Positions 41,048 to 50,965 of a stretch of DNA of 56,838 nucleotides are shown one piece after another (position 1 is the stretch's first letter; every line of letters begins with the position of its first letter). The stretch comes from 66-474 sp051954935. GTDB taxonomy: Bacteria > Pseudomonadota > Gammaproteobacteria > Xanthomonadales > Rhodanobacteraceae. Position numbers and translations under genes: made by a program. The DNA lies in NCBI GenBank assembly GCA_051954935.1, contig JBQCHG010000051.1:1-56838 (forward strand). Direction: 5' to 3'. The notes under the pieces are model-generated. The model was not told the DNA's origin. It saw only the letters and a list, made by a program, of their open reading frames with translations, and made no database searches.

Positions 41048-42457
41048 ATGAACGACGCGCAACCCCGCACCGCACCGCAAACCGTCAACGCCCGCGTCAC
41101 GCCGGCCGGCACGCTGGACGTACTTTCGCGCAGGGAGATCGCGCGCCTCCGGGATGCCACCGCCGCCGGCCTGCATGGGCTGTTGCGCTCGTGCGCGCTC
41201 GCGGTGCTTACCTCCGGCGAGGTGCACGACGATGCGCGCACGATGCTGGATCGTTATCGTGATTTCGACATCCAGGTGTTGCAACAGGACCGCGGAGTGC
41301 AGCTGGAGCTCATCAACGCGCCGGCGCAGGCTTTCGTGGACGGAAGGATCATCCGCGGCACCAACGAACTCCTCTTCGCCGTGGTGCGCGACATCGTGTA
41401 CGTGTCCACGCAACTCGATGCCGGCCAGTTCGAACTGGACGACAGCACCGGCATCACGCATGCCGTGTTCGACATCCTGCGCAACGCGCGCGTGCTGCGC
41501 GCGCGCTCCAGTCCGAACCTTGCCGTGTGCTGGGGCGGACATTCGATTTCGCGCGAGGAATACGACTACAGCAAGACCGTCGGGTACCAGCTCGGCCTGC
41601 GTGGCATGGACATCTGTACCGGTTGCGGTCCCGGTGCGATGAAAGGGCCGATGAAGGGCGCCACGATCGCGCACGCCAAGCAGCGCCATTACAAGAATCG
41701 CTATATCGGCCTGACCGAGCCGGGCATCATCGCTGCCGAATCGCCCAATCCGATCGTGAACAACCTGGTGATCCTGCCGGACATCGAGAAGCGGCTGGAA
41801 GCCTTCGTGCGCATCGGTCACGGATTCATCGTGTTCCCGGGCGGCGTAGGAACCTGCGAGGAAATCCTCTATCTCCTCGGCATTCTTTTGCATCCGGAAA
41901 ACACGCACGTGCCGTTCCCGCTGGTGTTCACCGGACCGGCGGTGGCCGCGCCATATTTCGAGCAGATTGATTCCTTCCTGCGCCTCGCGCTGGGCAAAGG
42001 AATCAGCCGGCATTACCGCATCATTGTTGATGATCCGATCGAAGTGGCGCACGAGATCCGCGACGGCATCGAGCGCGTGCGCCAGCAACGCATCGAGCAG
42101 CACGATGCGTTCTTCTTCAACTGGGCACTGAAGATTCCCTACGAACTCCAGGTGCCGTTCGTGCCCACGCACGAGAGCATGGCTGCGCTGGACCTGCGCG
42201 CCGGTCGCGAGCCGCACCTGCTCGCTGCCGACCTGCGCCGCGCGTTCTCCGGCATTGTTGCCGGCAACGTCAAGGAAGAGGGCCTGCACCAGATAGACCG
42301 GAAGGGTCCGTTCGTGATCAACGGCGATCCGAAGATCATGCACGCGCTGGATTCATTGCTGCGCAGCTTCGTCGCCCAGCACCGCATGAAGCTGCCCGGC
42401 CGCGAATATGTGCCGTGCTATCGGATTGCCGGGGCGGAAGAACCGGTCAGGGCCTGA
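41048..42457 (+). CDS. ppnN: Nucleotide 5'-monophosphate nucleosidase PpnN
   Basis: A LOG/lysine-decarboxylase-fold enzyme that hydrolyses purine and pyrimidine nucleoside monophosphates to base and ribose 5-phosphate; in E. coli it is activated by (p)ppGpp. It has 469 residues. There is an N-terminal DUF4478 domain, the central Rossmann fold with GTGCGPGAMKGPMKGA-like CTGCGPGAMKGPMKGA, and the catalytic FPGGVGTCEE. A C-terminal DUF3412 domain (LHPENTHVPFPLVFTGP to the end) completes the plan. The ATG at 41048 gives MNDAQPRTAP. Convergent genes are absent; a tRNA lies 321 bp downstream. Confidence 0.93.
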   Translation: MNDAQPRTAPQTVNARVTPAGTLDVLSRREIARLRDATAAGLHGLLRSCALAVLTSGEVHDDARTMLDRYRDFDIQVLQQDRGVQLELINAPAQAFVDGRIIRGTNELLFAVVRDIVYVSTQLDAGQFELDDSTGITHAVFDILRNARVLRARSSPNLAVCWGGHSISREEYDYSKTVGYQLGLRGMDICTGCGPGAMKGPMKGATIAHAKQRHYKNRYIGLTEPGIIAAESPNPIVNNLVILPDIEKRLEAFVRIGHGFIVFPGGVGTCEEILYLLGILLHPENTHVPFPLVFTGPAVAAPYFEQIDSFLRLALGKGISRHYRIIVDDPIEVAHEIRDGIERVRQQRIEQHDAFFFNWALKIPYELQVPFVPTHESMAALDLRAGREPHLLAADLRRAFSGIVAGNVKEEGLHQIDRKGPFVINGDPKIMHALDSLLRSFVAQHRMKLPGREYVPCYRIAGAEEPVRA

Positions 42458-42602
42458 GGCCCGTGATTCCGGCCACCCTGGGCGCGGGCTCATGTCTGAA
42501 TGAAGATGGGAGATCGGACTAAGGTTCGGCGTTCCGAACCCGTTCGTTGCGCAATGGCGCTCAGCGCGACGGAAGGCGGAGGTCGTCACGCCGGCTCCGG
42601 CT

Positions 42603-42631
42603 TTGACAGTGGCCCGAAAGGCCCGGATAAT
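42603..42631 (+). promoter_or_regulatory. Strong sigma-70 promoter for tRNA-Asn
   Basis: A perfect -35 TTGACA (42603-42608), a 17-bp spacer and -10 GATAAT (42626-42631). This is the best promoter match in the window and is typical of stable RNA genes. Transcription would start near 42638, just before the tRNA-like remnant. Confidence 0.75.
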
Positions 42632-42645
42632 TCGCTGTTCCCCGC

Positions 42646-42669
42646 GCCGAATTGCTCAGCTGGTCGAGC
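42646..42669 (+). pseudogene. tRNA-Asn-like 5' remnant
   Basis: The bases at 42646-42669 match the acceptor/D-arm part of the intact tRNA-Asn (42779-42804). The shared core is GAAT, one mismatch, then GCTCAGCTGGT, followed by CGAGC in place of TAGAGC. No anticodon or T arm follows. It looks like the leftover of a tandem tRNA copy. Confidence 0.5.
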
Positions 42670-42778
42670 GGCGCGCACTGGCGGAATGGCTTGGATGGCA
42701 TTCCGCGCGCGAGGGCGAGGCAAGGATGCCGAGAGGAGAGCGCTCCAGGGATGGATCAAAGCAGAGTTTCCAAAAAAC

Positions 42779-42855
42779 GCCCGAATAGCTCAGCTGGTTA
42801 GAGCACTAGACTGTTAATCTGGGGGTCCTTGGTTCGAGTCCAAGTTCGGGCGCCA
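42779..42855 (+). tRNA. tRNA-Asn (GTT)
   Basis: A complete cloverleaf. The acceptor arm is GCCCGAA/TTCGGGC. The D stem is GCTC/GAGC. The anticodon stem is CTAGA/TCTGG with loop CTGTTAA (anticodon GTT at 42813-42815). The T stem is CTTGG/CCAAG around TTCGAGT. The discriminator is G and CCA is encoded. A terminator follows 11 bp later. Confidence 0.97.
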
Positions 42856-42865
42856 CGAATAACTG

Positions 42866-42892
42866 AATGCCCGCAGCGATGCGGGCATTTTT
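42866..42892 (+). terminator. Rho-independent terminator of tRNA-Asn
   Basis: AATGCCCGC-AGCGAT-GCGGGCATT, a perfect 9-bp stem followed by a run of T. It also faces the end of the convergent LysR gene (42909). Confidence 0.85.
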
Positions 42893-42908
42893 CGTTTCGG
42901 TCAACCGC

Positions 42909-43784
42909 CTACAAGCTGTGCAGAAAGGTTTCCAGCAGCGCGCCGCGGTAGCGCTGCTTGTGCAGCAATAGCGAGAGTGTGCGGCGCAGGTCGAGAAAGG
43001 GGGTCTCGAGTACCTTCAACCGGCCCGTCGCGAGCGCGTCCGTGAGCGCGACTTCGGGCAGGCACGCGATGCCCAATCCGGCGGCAACGGCCTGCTTGAT
43101 CGCTTCGGTCTGATCCAGTTCCAGCACGAGTTCGCCCGGTGGAAGTTGCGCAAGCGCGCGCTCGGTCATGGCGCGCGTGGCCGAGCCTGGTTCGCGCAAT
43201 ACCCAGCGTGCGCCGGCGAAGTCGGCGGGCTTGAGCGAGCGCTTGCGGGCCAGCGGATGGTCGGGCGCCGCGCATACGCGCAGGCGATCCTCGCGCCACG
43301 GTTTCAGCTGCAGTTGCGGATTTGCAACCGCCCCTTCCACGCAGCCGGCGTCGAGCGCGTGATCCAGCAGCAACGCGGCAATGCTGTCGGTATTGGCCAC
43401 GTGCAGCCGGATCGCCACTTGCGGGTGCGCGCGTACGAAGCTGCCCAGGAGTTCGCCTACCCGGTAGTTGCCGACGGTATTGCTTGCCCCGATCCGCAGT
43501 TCGCCGGAGAGCGCGGTGGGCTTGCCGCGCGCGATCTGGCCGAACTCGGCATGGCGTTCCAGCAGTTCCCGTGCACGCGGCAGCAGTTCGCGTCCACGCG
43601 CATTCAGATGCAGCCGCCCGCGCTCGCGATCGAACAGTGGCGAGCCGAGCTGCCGCTCCAGTTCGGCCAGCGCCATGCTCGCGGCGGGTTGGGTCAGGTG
43701 AACGCGTTCGGCGGCGGCACGCAGGCTGCCCAGCAGCGCGGTCTGGACGAACACTTCGAGCTGGCGCGGGGTGAGGTTGAGCAT
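42909..43784 (-). CDS. yeiE: LysR-family regulator, YeiE type
   Basis: A 291-residue LysR activator. The N-terminal winged helix-turn-helix reads LTPRQLEVFVQTALLGSLRA and LTQPAASMALAELE. The effector domain begins near ELRIGASNTVGNYRVGELL, as in the CysB/YeiE/CbbR group. The position, divergent from a YeiH-type transporter gene, matches the E. coli yeiE-yeiH pair. YeiE is reported to respond to sulfite and to control yeiH and motility; transferring that ligand here is inference. Confidence 0.85.
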   Translation of the reverse strand: MLNLTPRQLEVFVQTALLGSLRAAAERVHLTQPAASMALAELERQLGSPLFDRERGRLHLNARGRELLPRARELLERHAEFGQIARGKPTALSGELRIGASNTVGNYRVGELLGSFVRAHPQVAIRLHVANTDSIAALLLDHALDAGCVEGAVANPQLQLKPWREDRLRVCAAPDHPLARKRSLKPADFAGARWVLREPGSATRAMTERALAQLPPGELVLELDQTEAIKQAVAAGLGIACLPEVALTDALATGRLKVLETPFLDLRRTLSLLLHKQRYRGALLETFLHSL

Positions 43785-43812
43785 CAGGAGAGTTTATTGC
43801 AGCGATCAAATA

Positions 43813-43833
43813 TTCAAAGTTTTGCTGATTGAA
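43813..43833. promoter_or_regulatory. T-N11-A LysR binding site
   Basis: TTCAA-N11-TTGAA is a perfect 5-bp inverted repeat with the T-N11-A spacing preferred by LysR proteins. It sits in the 90-bp divergent gap between the regulator (43784) and transporter (43875) starts, so it can serve both genes. Confidence 0.6.
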
Positions 43834-43874
43834 GGCGGGCAGGAGAATGGACGCTCTTCGTCCCGGATTTCCAG

Positions 43875-44894
43875 ATGAACGCGATCGTCGGCCGTGCCGC
43901 GCCCGTTTACGCCGAGCATGTGCCCGGCCTTGCCCTCGCGCTTGCCCTCGCGCTGATCGCCCTGGGGCTTGGGCATTTCGCGCCGTTGATCGGTGGGCCG
44001 GTGATCGGGATCGTGCTCGGGATCGCGGTGCGCAACGGATTCACGCCCGGAGTGCGCTTCACTCCGGGCATCCGTTTCGCCGGCAAGCAGGTTTTGCAGT
44101 GGTCGATCGTCGCGCTGGGGTTCGGGCTCAGCCTGGGCCAGGTGGCAAAGACCGGACTGGAATCGCTGTCGGTCGCGCTCGTCACCATGAGCACCGCGTT
44201 CCTCGCCGCGTGGGGGCTGGGCCGGTTGCTCGGCGTGCACGGCCAGCTCAAGGTGTTGATCGGCGTCGGCACCGCGATTTGCGGCGGTTCGGCGATTGCG
44301 GCGGTGACGCCGATCATCAAGCCGGACGAACACGACACCGCCTTCGCGATCTCCACCATCTTCCTGTTCAACGTGGTCGCGGTCTTGCTGTTCCCGCTGC
44401 TCGGCCACCTCATGCACCTGTCCGACCTCGGATTCGGCCTGTGGGCCGGCACCGCGATCAACGATACGTCGTCCGTTGTCGGCGCCGGTTACAGCTACAG
44501 CCATGCGGCCGGCGATTACGCGACCATCGTCAAGCTGACCCGCGCGACATTGATCATTCCGGTGTGCATCGTGCTGGCGGTGACGGTGGCAATGCGCGAG
44601 AAGAAGAAAGGTGCGGCGGATTTCAGCCTCACGCGCATCTTCCCCTGGTTCATCCTCTGGTTCCTCGTCGCTTCGGCCATGCGCACGGCGGGATGGATTC
44701 CCGTGGTGCTGCAACCGGCGATTCACGAACTAGCGGAATTCCTGATCGTGGTCGCGCTCACCGCGATCGGCCTTTCGGCAAATCTGCGCAGGATGATCGC
44801 CAGCGGTCCGCGGCCGATCCTGTTGGGGCTGGGCGTATGGATTGCGGTGGCGGTCAGCAGCCTGCTGGTGCAGTTCGCGATCGGTCGGTTGTGA
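43875..44894 (+). CDS. yeiH: YeiH/UPF0324 family membrane transporter (putative sulfate exporter)
   Basis: A 339-residue integral membrane protein with 10-11 hydrophobic segments and the UPF0324 motifs GVGTAICGGSAIAAVTPII and LWAGTAINDTSSVVGAG. The family (PSE) includes proteins linked to sulfate or sulfite export, alongside members of unknown substrate. The ATG at 43875 sits 11 bp after the purine-rich GGACG stretch. Control by the adjacent LysR protein is likely. Confidence 0.88.
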   Translation: MNAIVGRAAPVYAEHVPGLALALALALIALGLGHFAPLIGGPVIGIVLGIAVRNGFTPGVRFTPGIRFAGKQVLQWSIVALGFGLSLGQVAKTGLESLSVALVTMSTAFLAAWGLGRLLGVHGQLKVLIGVGTAICGGSAIAAVTPIIKPDEHDTAFAISTIFLFNVVAVLLFPLLGHLMHLSDLGFGLWAGTAINDTSSVVGAGYSYSHAAGDYATIVKLTRATLIIPVCIVLAVTVAMREKKKGAADFSLTRIFPWFILWFLVASAMRTAGWIPVVLQPAIHELAEFLIVVALTAIGLSANLRRMIASGPRPILLGLGVWIAVAVSSLLVQFAIGRL

Positions 44895-45228
44895 GGCAGC
44901 TTCGTGGTGCACAGCGACCCGGCGGCAGCCGCGCGGCGGCTGTCAGGCGGCGGCCGGACCGGGCCGCATGTGCATGCGACGTGCGACTTCGGCGTGCGGT
45001 GCCGGTCAGAACATCTCGGCTACGCAGAGCCCGAAGGAGCTGACGGCGAGGCCCAGAGCCAGCACCGTGATCAGTGCGCGTTTCATGGTCTACCCCTCAC
45101 ACTCGCGCCAACGCAACGTTGGCAGGCGAGAGGGATCAAGAACTGTGCCACTGCCGGAAGTCATGGCTTGGCGGGCGCACCAGCCGGGAACCCGAAAATC
45201 GTGAACAAACGTGTCATCGGCGGCGTGG
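44895..45228. other. 334-bp gap after yeiH
   Basis: Apart from the small minus-strand ORF at 45006-45086 I see no gene, clear terminator or tRNA. Open frames on the plus strand (for example 44904-45353) have no recognisable protein and lack a ribosome-binding site. Confidence 0.5.
45006..45086 (-). CDS. Candidate 26-residue hydrophobic small protein
   Basis: An ATG with a strong GAGGGG 5-8 nt upstream opens a 26-codon frame ending at TGA. The peptide has a Lys-Arg start and then one hydrophobic stretch (ALITVLALGLAVSSFGL, then CVAEMF). It resembles a signal peptide or a single-span small membrane protein. The size and good start signal favour a real gene. No family is recognised; an entericidin-like lipoprotein remnant is an alternative. 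Confidence 0.4.
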   Translation of the reverse strand: MKRALITVLALGLAVSSFGLCVAEMF

Positions 45229-45783
45229 TCATCCGGTGCCCGCCAGGCAAGCCTGCAGGCGGGCCTGCTGGGCATCCGTCACGCGCACGCGGCCGGAATT
45301 GGCGACCACCACGGCGAGCCCTTCGCGTGCGTCCCCGGGATGGCAGATGGTGAGTTGCGTGTTGCTTCCCGATGCACTGCCGTCCGGGCGGAAGACCACG
45401 CGCGGCCGGCCGCTGCTGCTGAGCACGCGCATTTGCGCAGGCATGGCGTCGAATACCGCCAGCGGCATCCCGGCATCCGGTTCCCGGTCGCGATCCGCAT
45501 CCGCGGCGATCAGCCAGCCATCCTGCCAGTCGTCCCAGGCTGCGCAAGTGCGATGATCCGGACTCGGACAGACGATCACTTGCATGTGGCGGGTTATCGC
45601 CATTTCGCGCGCGTGCATCAGGCTGGCCTGCAGCGCGCTTTCGGCCGAGTGCCGGTGCGAGCGCACCAGCATCGAACCCAGCGCGGGCATGCCGATGACC
45701 GCGAGGATCACTGCGGTGCTCAATACGATCAGCAGTTCGATCAGGGTGAGTCCGTGCTGATGCGGATCCGCCGCAATGGCCAT
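45229..45783 (-). CDS. Orphan type IV pseudopilin, FimT/GspH type
   Basis: A 184-residue prepilin-like protein. The N-terminal type III signal is HG-LTLIELLI (leader peptidase would cut after Gly), followed by one hydrophobic helix (LSTAVILAVIGMPALGSML). Behind it is a GspH/FimT C-terminal beta domain with VIVCPSPDHRTCAAWDDWQDGW and VFRPDGSASGSNTQLTICHP. The Leu at +1 replaces the usual Phe. No other pilus, prepilin peptidase or type II secretion gene is nearby, so it probably works with a system encoded elsewhere. The ATG is at 45783. Confidence 0.85.
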   Translation of the reverse strand: MAIAADPHQHGLTLIELLIVLSTAVILAVIGMPALGSMLVRSHRHSAESALQASLMHAREMAITRHMQVIVCPSPDHRTCAAWDDWQDGWLIAADADRDREPDAGMPLAVFDAMPAQMRVLSSSGRPRVVFRPDGSASGSNTQLTICHPGDAREGLAVVVANSGRVRVTDAQQARLQACLAGTG

Positions 45784-45912
45784 GACCGTTCCCCATGTGA
45801 GCGATGGGGAAATGGTCGGTGTGCCGGAAGTGGAGCGGCAGCGGCGCGCGACGCTTGATTGCGTCGGCACGCGCCTACATGGTCTGTCATCCCGGTCTTA
45901 TAGAATGGCGTG

Positions 45913-47958
<2,046 letters not shown>

Positions 47959-47966
47959 CTCGCGGC

Positions 47967-49052
47967 TCAGCCGAGCAACGCCGCCTCGAACATCAGCCCG
48001 GGTCCGAAGCCCAGCGCGACAATGGGGCCGGTGATCCCGCTGACGCGCATGCGCTGGAGGATGAACAGCACGGTAGGCGAGGACATGTTGCCGTGCCTGG
48101 CGAGCACGGAGCGCGAAACATTTCCCGCCTGATCGGGAATGCCGAGCGAATCGATCGCGGCCTGGATGATTTCGGGGCCGCCGGGATGGATCGCCCAGTG
48201 CGCGACATCGCCGACGCCCAAGCCACGCGAAGCCAGCCACGGCTCCAGCCACTCGCATAGCGATGCGCGGATGCGTTTCGGTACTTCCAGCGAAAGGCCC
48301 ATCTCGAAGCCGTGGTCGCCGATGCGCCAGGTCATCGCGTCTGCCGAATCGTGCGTCAGCAGGCTGGCGGTTTCCTGCAATTGCAGGCCCGCGTCGCCTG
48401 CCGTCGAGAGGATTGTGGCCGCGGCGCCATCCGCGAACAACGCGTTCGCCACCACCTGTTGCGGGTTCCAGCCGTAGCAGAAATGCAGGCTGCACAGCTC
48501 CACGCAGCACAGCAACACGCATGCATCCGGCGCGCTGCGCGCCAACGCGGACGCGGCCCGCAGGCCGTTGAGCGCGCCGTGGCAGCCCATGAAGCCGAGA
48601 TTCAACCGACCGACATCGCGCGGCAATCCGAGTTGCGCGATCAGTTCCGCGTCCAGTCCCGGCGAGAACAGGCCGGTGCACGACACCGCGACCAGGTGGG
48701 TGATGCGCGAGGGCTCGATGGTCGCGTCGCCCAACGCAGCGTTGCAGGCGCGCGCAGCGAGCTTGCCGGCTTCGTGCGCGTAACGCGCGAGCCGCACGGC
48801 GGTAGTGGGGCCGCGATCGGTGAACGAAGTGCGCGGCGGATAGAACGCCTCGATGGACGAAGCATCGTCTTCGCGATCGAGCAACACGCTGCCGCGCCGT
48901 TGCACGCCGCTGGCGAGATAGATGCGTTCCAGCCATGCGCGTTCGCGTTCGTCGCGGCAGCAGCGCGCCGCGGCCAGCGGGATCGCGGTCTCCTGCGCGA
49001 AAGACCGGTGCGGCGTCGCCGTGCCGAGGCCGCGTATCAGGACCGCGTTCAC
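47967..49052 (-). CDS. Type III polyketide synthase
   Basis: A 361-residue chalcone/stilbene synthase-fold enzyme that extends an acyl-CoA starter with malonyl-CoA. All catalytic residues are visible: Cys in NLGFMGCHGALNGL, His in AHWAIHPGGPEII and Asn in ARHGNMSSPTV. The start is GTG at 49052, which overlaps the TGA of the FAD gene (GTGA). It is the last of a three-gene operon with an FAD oxidoreductase and a methyltransferase. This combination recalls srsABC of Streptomyces griseus (alkylresorcinol quinones) and bpsAB of Bacillus (alkylpyrones). The product here is unknown. Confidence 0.93.
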   Translation of the reverse strand: MNAVLIRGLGTATPHRSFAQETAIPLAAARCCRDERERAWLERIYLASGVQRRGSVLLDREDDASSIEAFYPPRTSFTDRGPTTAVRLARYAHEAGKLAARACNAALGDATIEPSRITHLVAVSCTGLFSPGLDAELIAQLGLPRDVGRLNLGFMGCHGALNGLRAASALARSAPDACVLLCCVELCSLHFCYGWNPQQVVANALFADGAAATILSTAGDAGLQLQETASLLTHDSADAMTWRIGDHGFEMGLSLEVPKRIRASLCEWLEPWLASRGLGVGDVAHWAIHPGGPEIIQAAIDSLGIPDQAGNVSRSVLARHGNMSSPTVLFILQRMRVSGITGPIVALGFGPGLMFEAALLG

Positions 49053-50185
49053 TTGTGCACCGCCGCGGCCAACCTGAAGTCCCGGTTCAACCATGTGGAA
49101 AGAGGAGCCACCAGGGCGGGCGCGACATCCAATGCCGATACGGCTGCGGCGAGCAGCCGGGGGCGACGCAGCACCCGTGAAACGCCGCGGCAGACGCGTT
49201 GCCGGGCGCGGACATGGCGCGCATGGAGCGCACTCCAGCGCGCGATGATCGAATCGTCCCAACCCATAACCGCTTCGCGCACCAGCGGCGTCACGGCCGC
49301 CGCATCCGCAGTCGCCCACGCCATGCCTTCGCCCGTGAACGGCTCCACGTAGCCCGCGGCATCGCCCAGGACCAGCACGCGTTCGGCGCCGAGCATGAGG
49401 CGTGTGCGTGTGAGCTGTGGCGTGCCGCGCCAATGGATCCCGTGCAAGCCGTCGAATACGGGGAAGCCCGCGGTGCCGAGGATCTGCGCGATCGCCCGCG
49501 CCGGTCCGCCGATCCCGGCACACCATCCGGGCTCCACCGCTGTGGCGACATTGGCAGTTCCATCCTCCGCGCATACCAGCCCGACGTAACCGTGCGCGGC
49601 GCAGGCCATGTGAACGACTCCGGCGCGATACCACGCAGGCACATTCGCCACGTTCGCACCCATGCCGATGCGCGCACGTGGCGCGATCCGCCACGCGACA
49701 TCGGGCAGCAGGCGGCCGGCGAGCCCGCCGCAGTCGAGCACCACGCGCGCGGTGAGGATGAAATGCGAAGCGCCGTTTCGCAGCACCACCTCACGACCGT
49801 CGCGCATCGGCTTGCCAAGGTTTGCGCGTGTATCCGACACGAAACGCACTCCGGCACGGATCGCGTGTTCGACCAGGATCGCATCCAGGCGCCGTCGCGA
49901 AATCGCCCAGCCTTTTGGCAGCGGAAATTCCGCAGACCGGCCGTTGGACGCCAGCCGCATGCGTCCATAGGGGCGCCCGGTTTTCAGCTCGATCCCCGCA
50001 TCGCCCATCGCGTGCAAGGCGGCGGCATTGAGGCAGCCGCCGCAGGCCTTCTCGCGTGGCCAGGCGGACTTCTCGACCAGCAGCACGCGCAGGTCAGCGC
50101 GCGCGAGATGCAACGCGCTCATTGCACCGGCCACGCCGCCGCCGACCACCACGACGTCCCATTCGCGCGGCAGTTCATCAGACAT
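49049..50185 (-). CDS. FAD-dependent oxidoreductase, geranylgeranyl-reductase-like
   Basis: A 378-residue flavoprotein with the dinucleotide-binding VVVVGGGVAGAMSALHLA, PREKACGGCLNAAALH and the second FAD motif VLVLGDAAGYVEPFTGEGM. It belongs to the geranylgeranyl reductase/PHBH superfamily. Between the methyltransferase and the PKS it probably hydroxylates or reduces the polyketide product, as SrsC does. The start at 50185 overlaps the methyltransferase end by 8 bp; an ATG at 50194 is an alternative. The stop overlaps the PKS GTG. Confidence 0.88.
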   Translation of the reverse strand: MSDELPREWDVVVVGGGVAGAMSALHLARADLRVLLVEKSAWPREKACGGCLNAAALHAMGDAGIELKTGRPYGRMRLASNGRSAEFPLPKGWAISRRRLDAILVEHAIRAGVRFVSDTRANLGKPMRDGREVVLRNGASHFILTARVVLDCGGLAGRLLPDVAWRIAPRARIGMGANVANVPAWYRAGVVHMACAAHGYVGLVCAEDGTANVATAVEPGWCAGIGGPARAIAQILGTAGFPVFDGLHGIHWRGTPQLTRTRLMLGAERVLVLGDAAGYVEPFTGEGMAWATADAAAVTPLVREAVMGWDDSIIARWSALHARHVRARQRVCRGVSRVLRRPRLLAAAVSALDVAPALVAPLSTWLNRDFRLAAAVHK

Positions 50186-50891
50186 TCGATGCATCCGGCG
50201 GCCGCGACCAGGTCATCAGGAAGCGTCGCGGCCAGTGCCGCTCGAAGCGCGCCTCGTGCAGGCCGGCTTCCTCCGCCAGCGCACGCGCCTCGTCCAGGGT
50301 CAACGCGGCGCGCACCGAGCGCAGGCCATCCTCGTGCACGACGTGCGAGCGCGACAGCAATCGCGTGCCGACCCAGGCGAGCGTATAGCCGGCCGGGCCG
50401 CGGATCAGGTCGCTGATGAAGAGGTGATCGGTATTGGCGGCGAGCTTGCGCAGCAGCGCGACGATCTGCGCGTCGCTCAGGTGATGCAGGAACAGTGTGC
50501 TGATGATGAAGGTGTAGTGCTGTGGCAGCGGCTCCTCCAGCACGTCGGCATGGATGAACTTCACCAGTTCGCCCGCATGGGAGGCCTCCAGCGCCGCATG
50601 TTTCAGGGCCGTGTCGCTGATGTCGCAACCTTCTACCGCCAGCGCGAAACCCTGCCGGCGCGCGCGCCGTGCAAGCGCGATCGCAACGTCGCCTCCGCCG
50701 CAGGCGACATCCAGCAGCGACGCACTCGCGCCGGGGCGCGCGGAAAGAGTGCGTGCGATGTGCGGCCACAGCGTCGCGGCAGTTCGGCTCGCGCGATTGA
50801 TGCGCTGCAATCCGTGCAGCGCGGCGTGGTGCGCCTGCGCGGCGAGCGCCGGATCGTCCATCAACTCGCCTTCCAGCCGCCGTTGCGCCAC
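50178..50891 (-). CDS. SAM-dependent methyltransferase of the PKS operon
   Basis: A 237-residue class I methyltransferase with SAM loop LLDVACGGGDVAIAL, CDISDTALKHA and post-I motif FIISTLFLHHLSD. It starts with GTG at 50891, preceded by a strong AAGGAG at 8 nt. First gene of the operon with the FAD enzyme and PKS, so it probably methylates the aromatic or pyrone product (SrsB/BpsB-like role). No promoter was pinpointed in the 74-bp gap to glk. Confidence 0.88.
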   Translation of the reverse strand: MAQRRLEGELMDDPALAAQAHHAALHGLQRINRASRTAATLWPHIARTLSARPGASASLLDVACGGGDVAIALARRARRQGFALAVEGCDISDTALKHAALEASHAGELVKFIHADVLEEPLPQHYTFIISTLFLHHLSDAQIVALLRKLAANTDHLFISDLIRGPAGYTLAWVGTRLLSRSHVVHEDGLRSVRAALTLDEARALAEEAGLHEARFERHWPRRFLMTWSRPPDASNV

Positions 50892-50965
50892 GCCACGATC
50901 TCCTTGTCTGCGCTGCCGTCGAGATTAGCGCATCCTCCGAAGATCGCCGCGAAGGCGGCGTTATT

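Larger units (their letters stand above)
42458..42778. other. Non-coding 321-bp gap before tRNA-Asn
   Basis: Holds a hairpin GGTTCGG-CGTT-CCGAACC (42523-42540), possibly a weak ppnN terminator, then the strong tRNA promoter. After these come the tRNA-like remnant and a perfect stem GCGGAATG/CATTCCGC (42681-42706). No protein-coding gene is supported. Confidence 0.6.

Noticed and set aside
42500..42817. Open frames across the tRNA region
   Set aside because: They read through the tRNA gene and its remnant; such frames are a common annotation artefact.
42779..42900. Integration site for a mobile island at tRNA-Asn
   Set aside because: tRNA genes are frequent integration sites, but there is no integrase gene or direct repeat of the tRNA 3' end nearby.
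44904..45353. 149-codon open frame after yeiH
   Set aside because: No recognisable protein, runs antisense into the pseudopilin gene and lacks a start signal.
45784..45912. LexA/SOS box upstream of uvrB
   Set aside because: No CTG-N10-CAG or other LexA-like palindrome was found in the gap.
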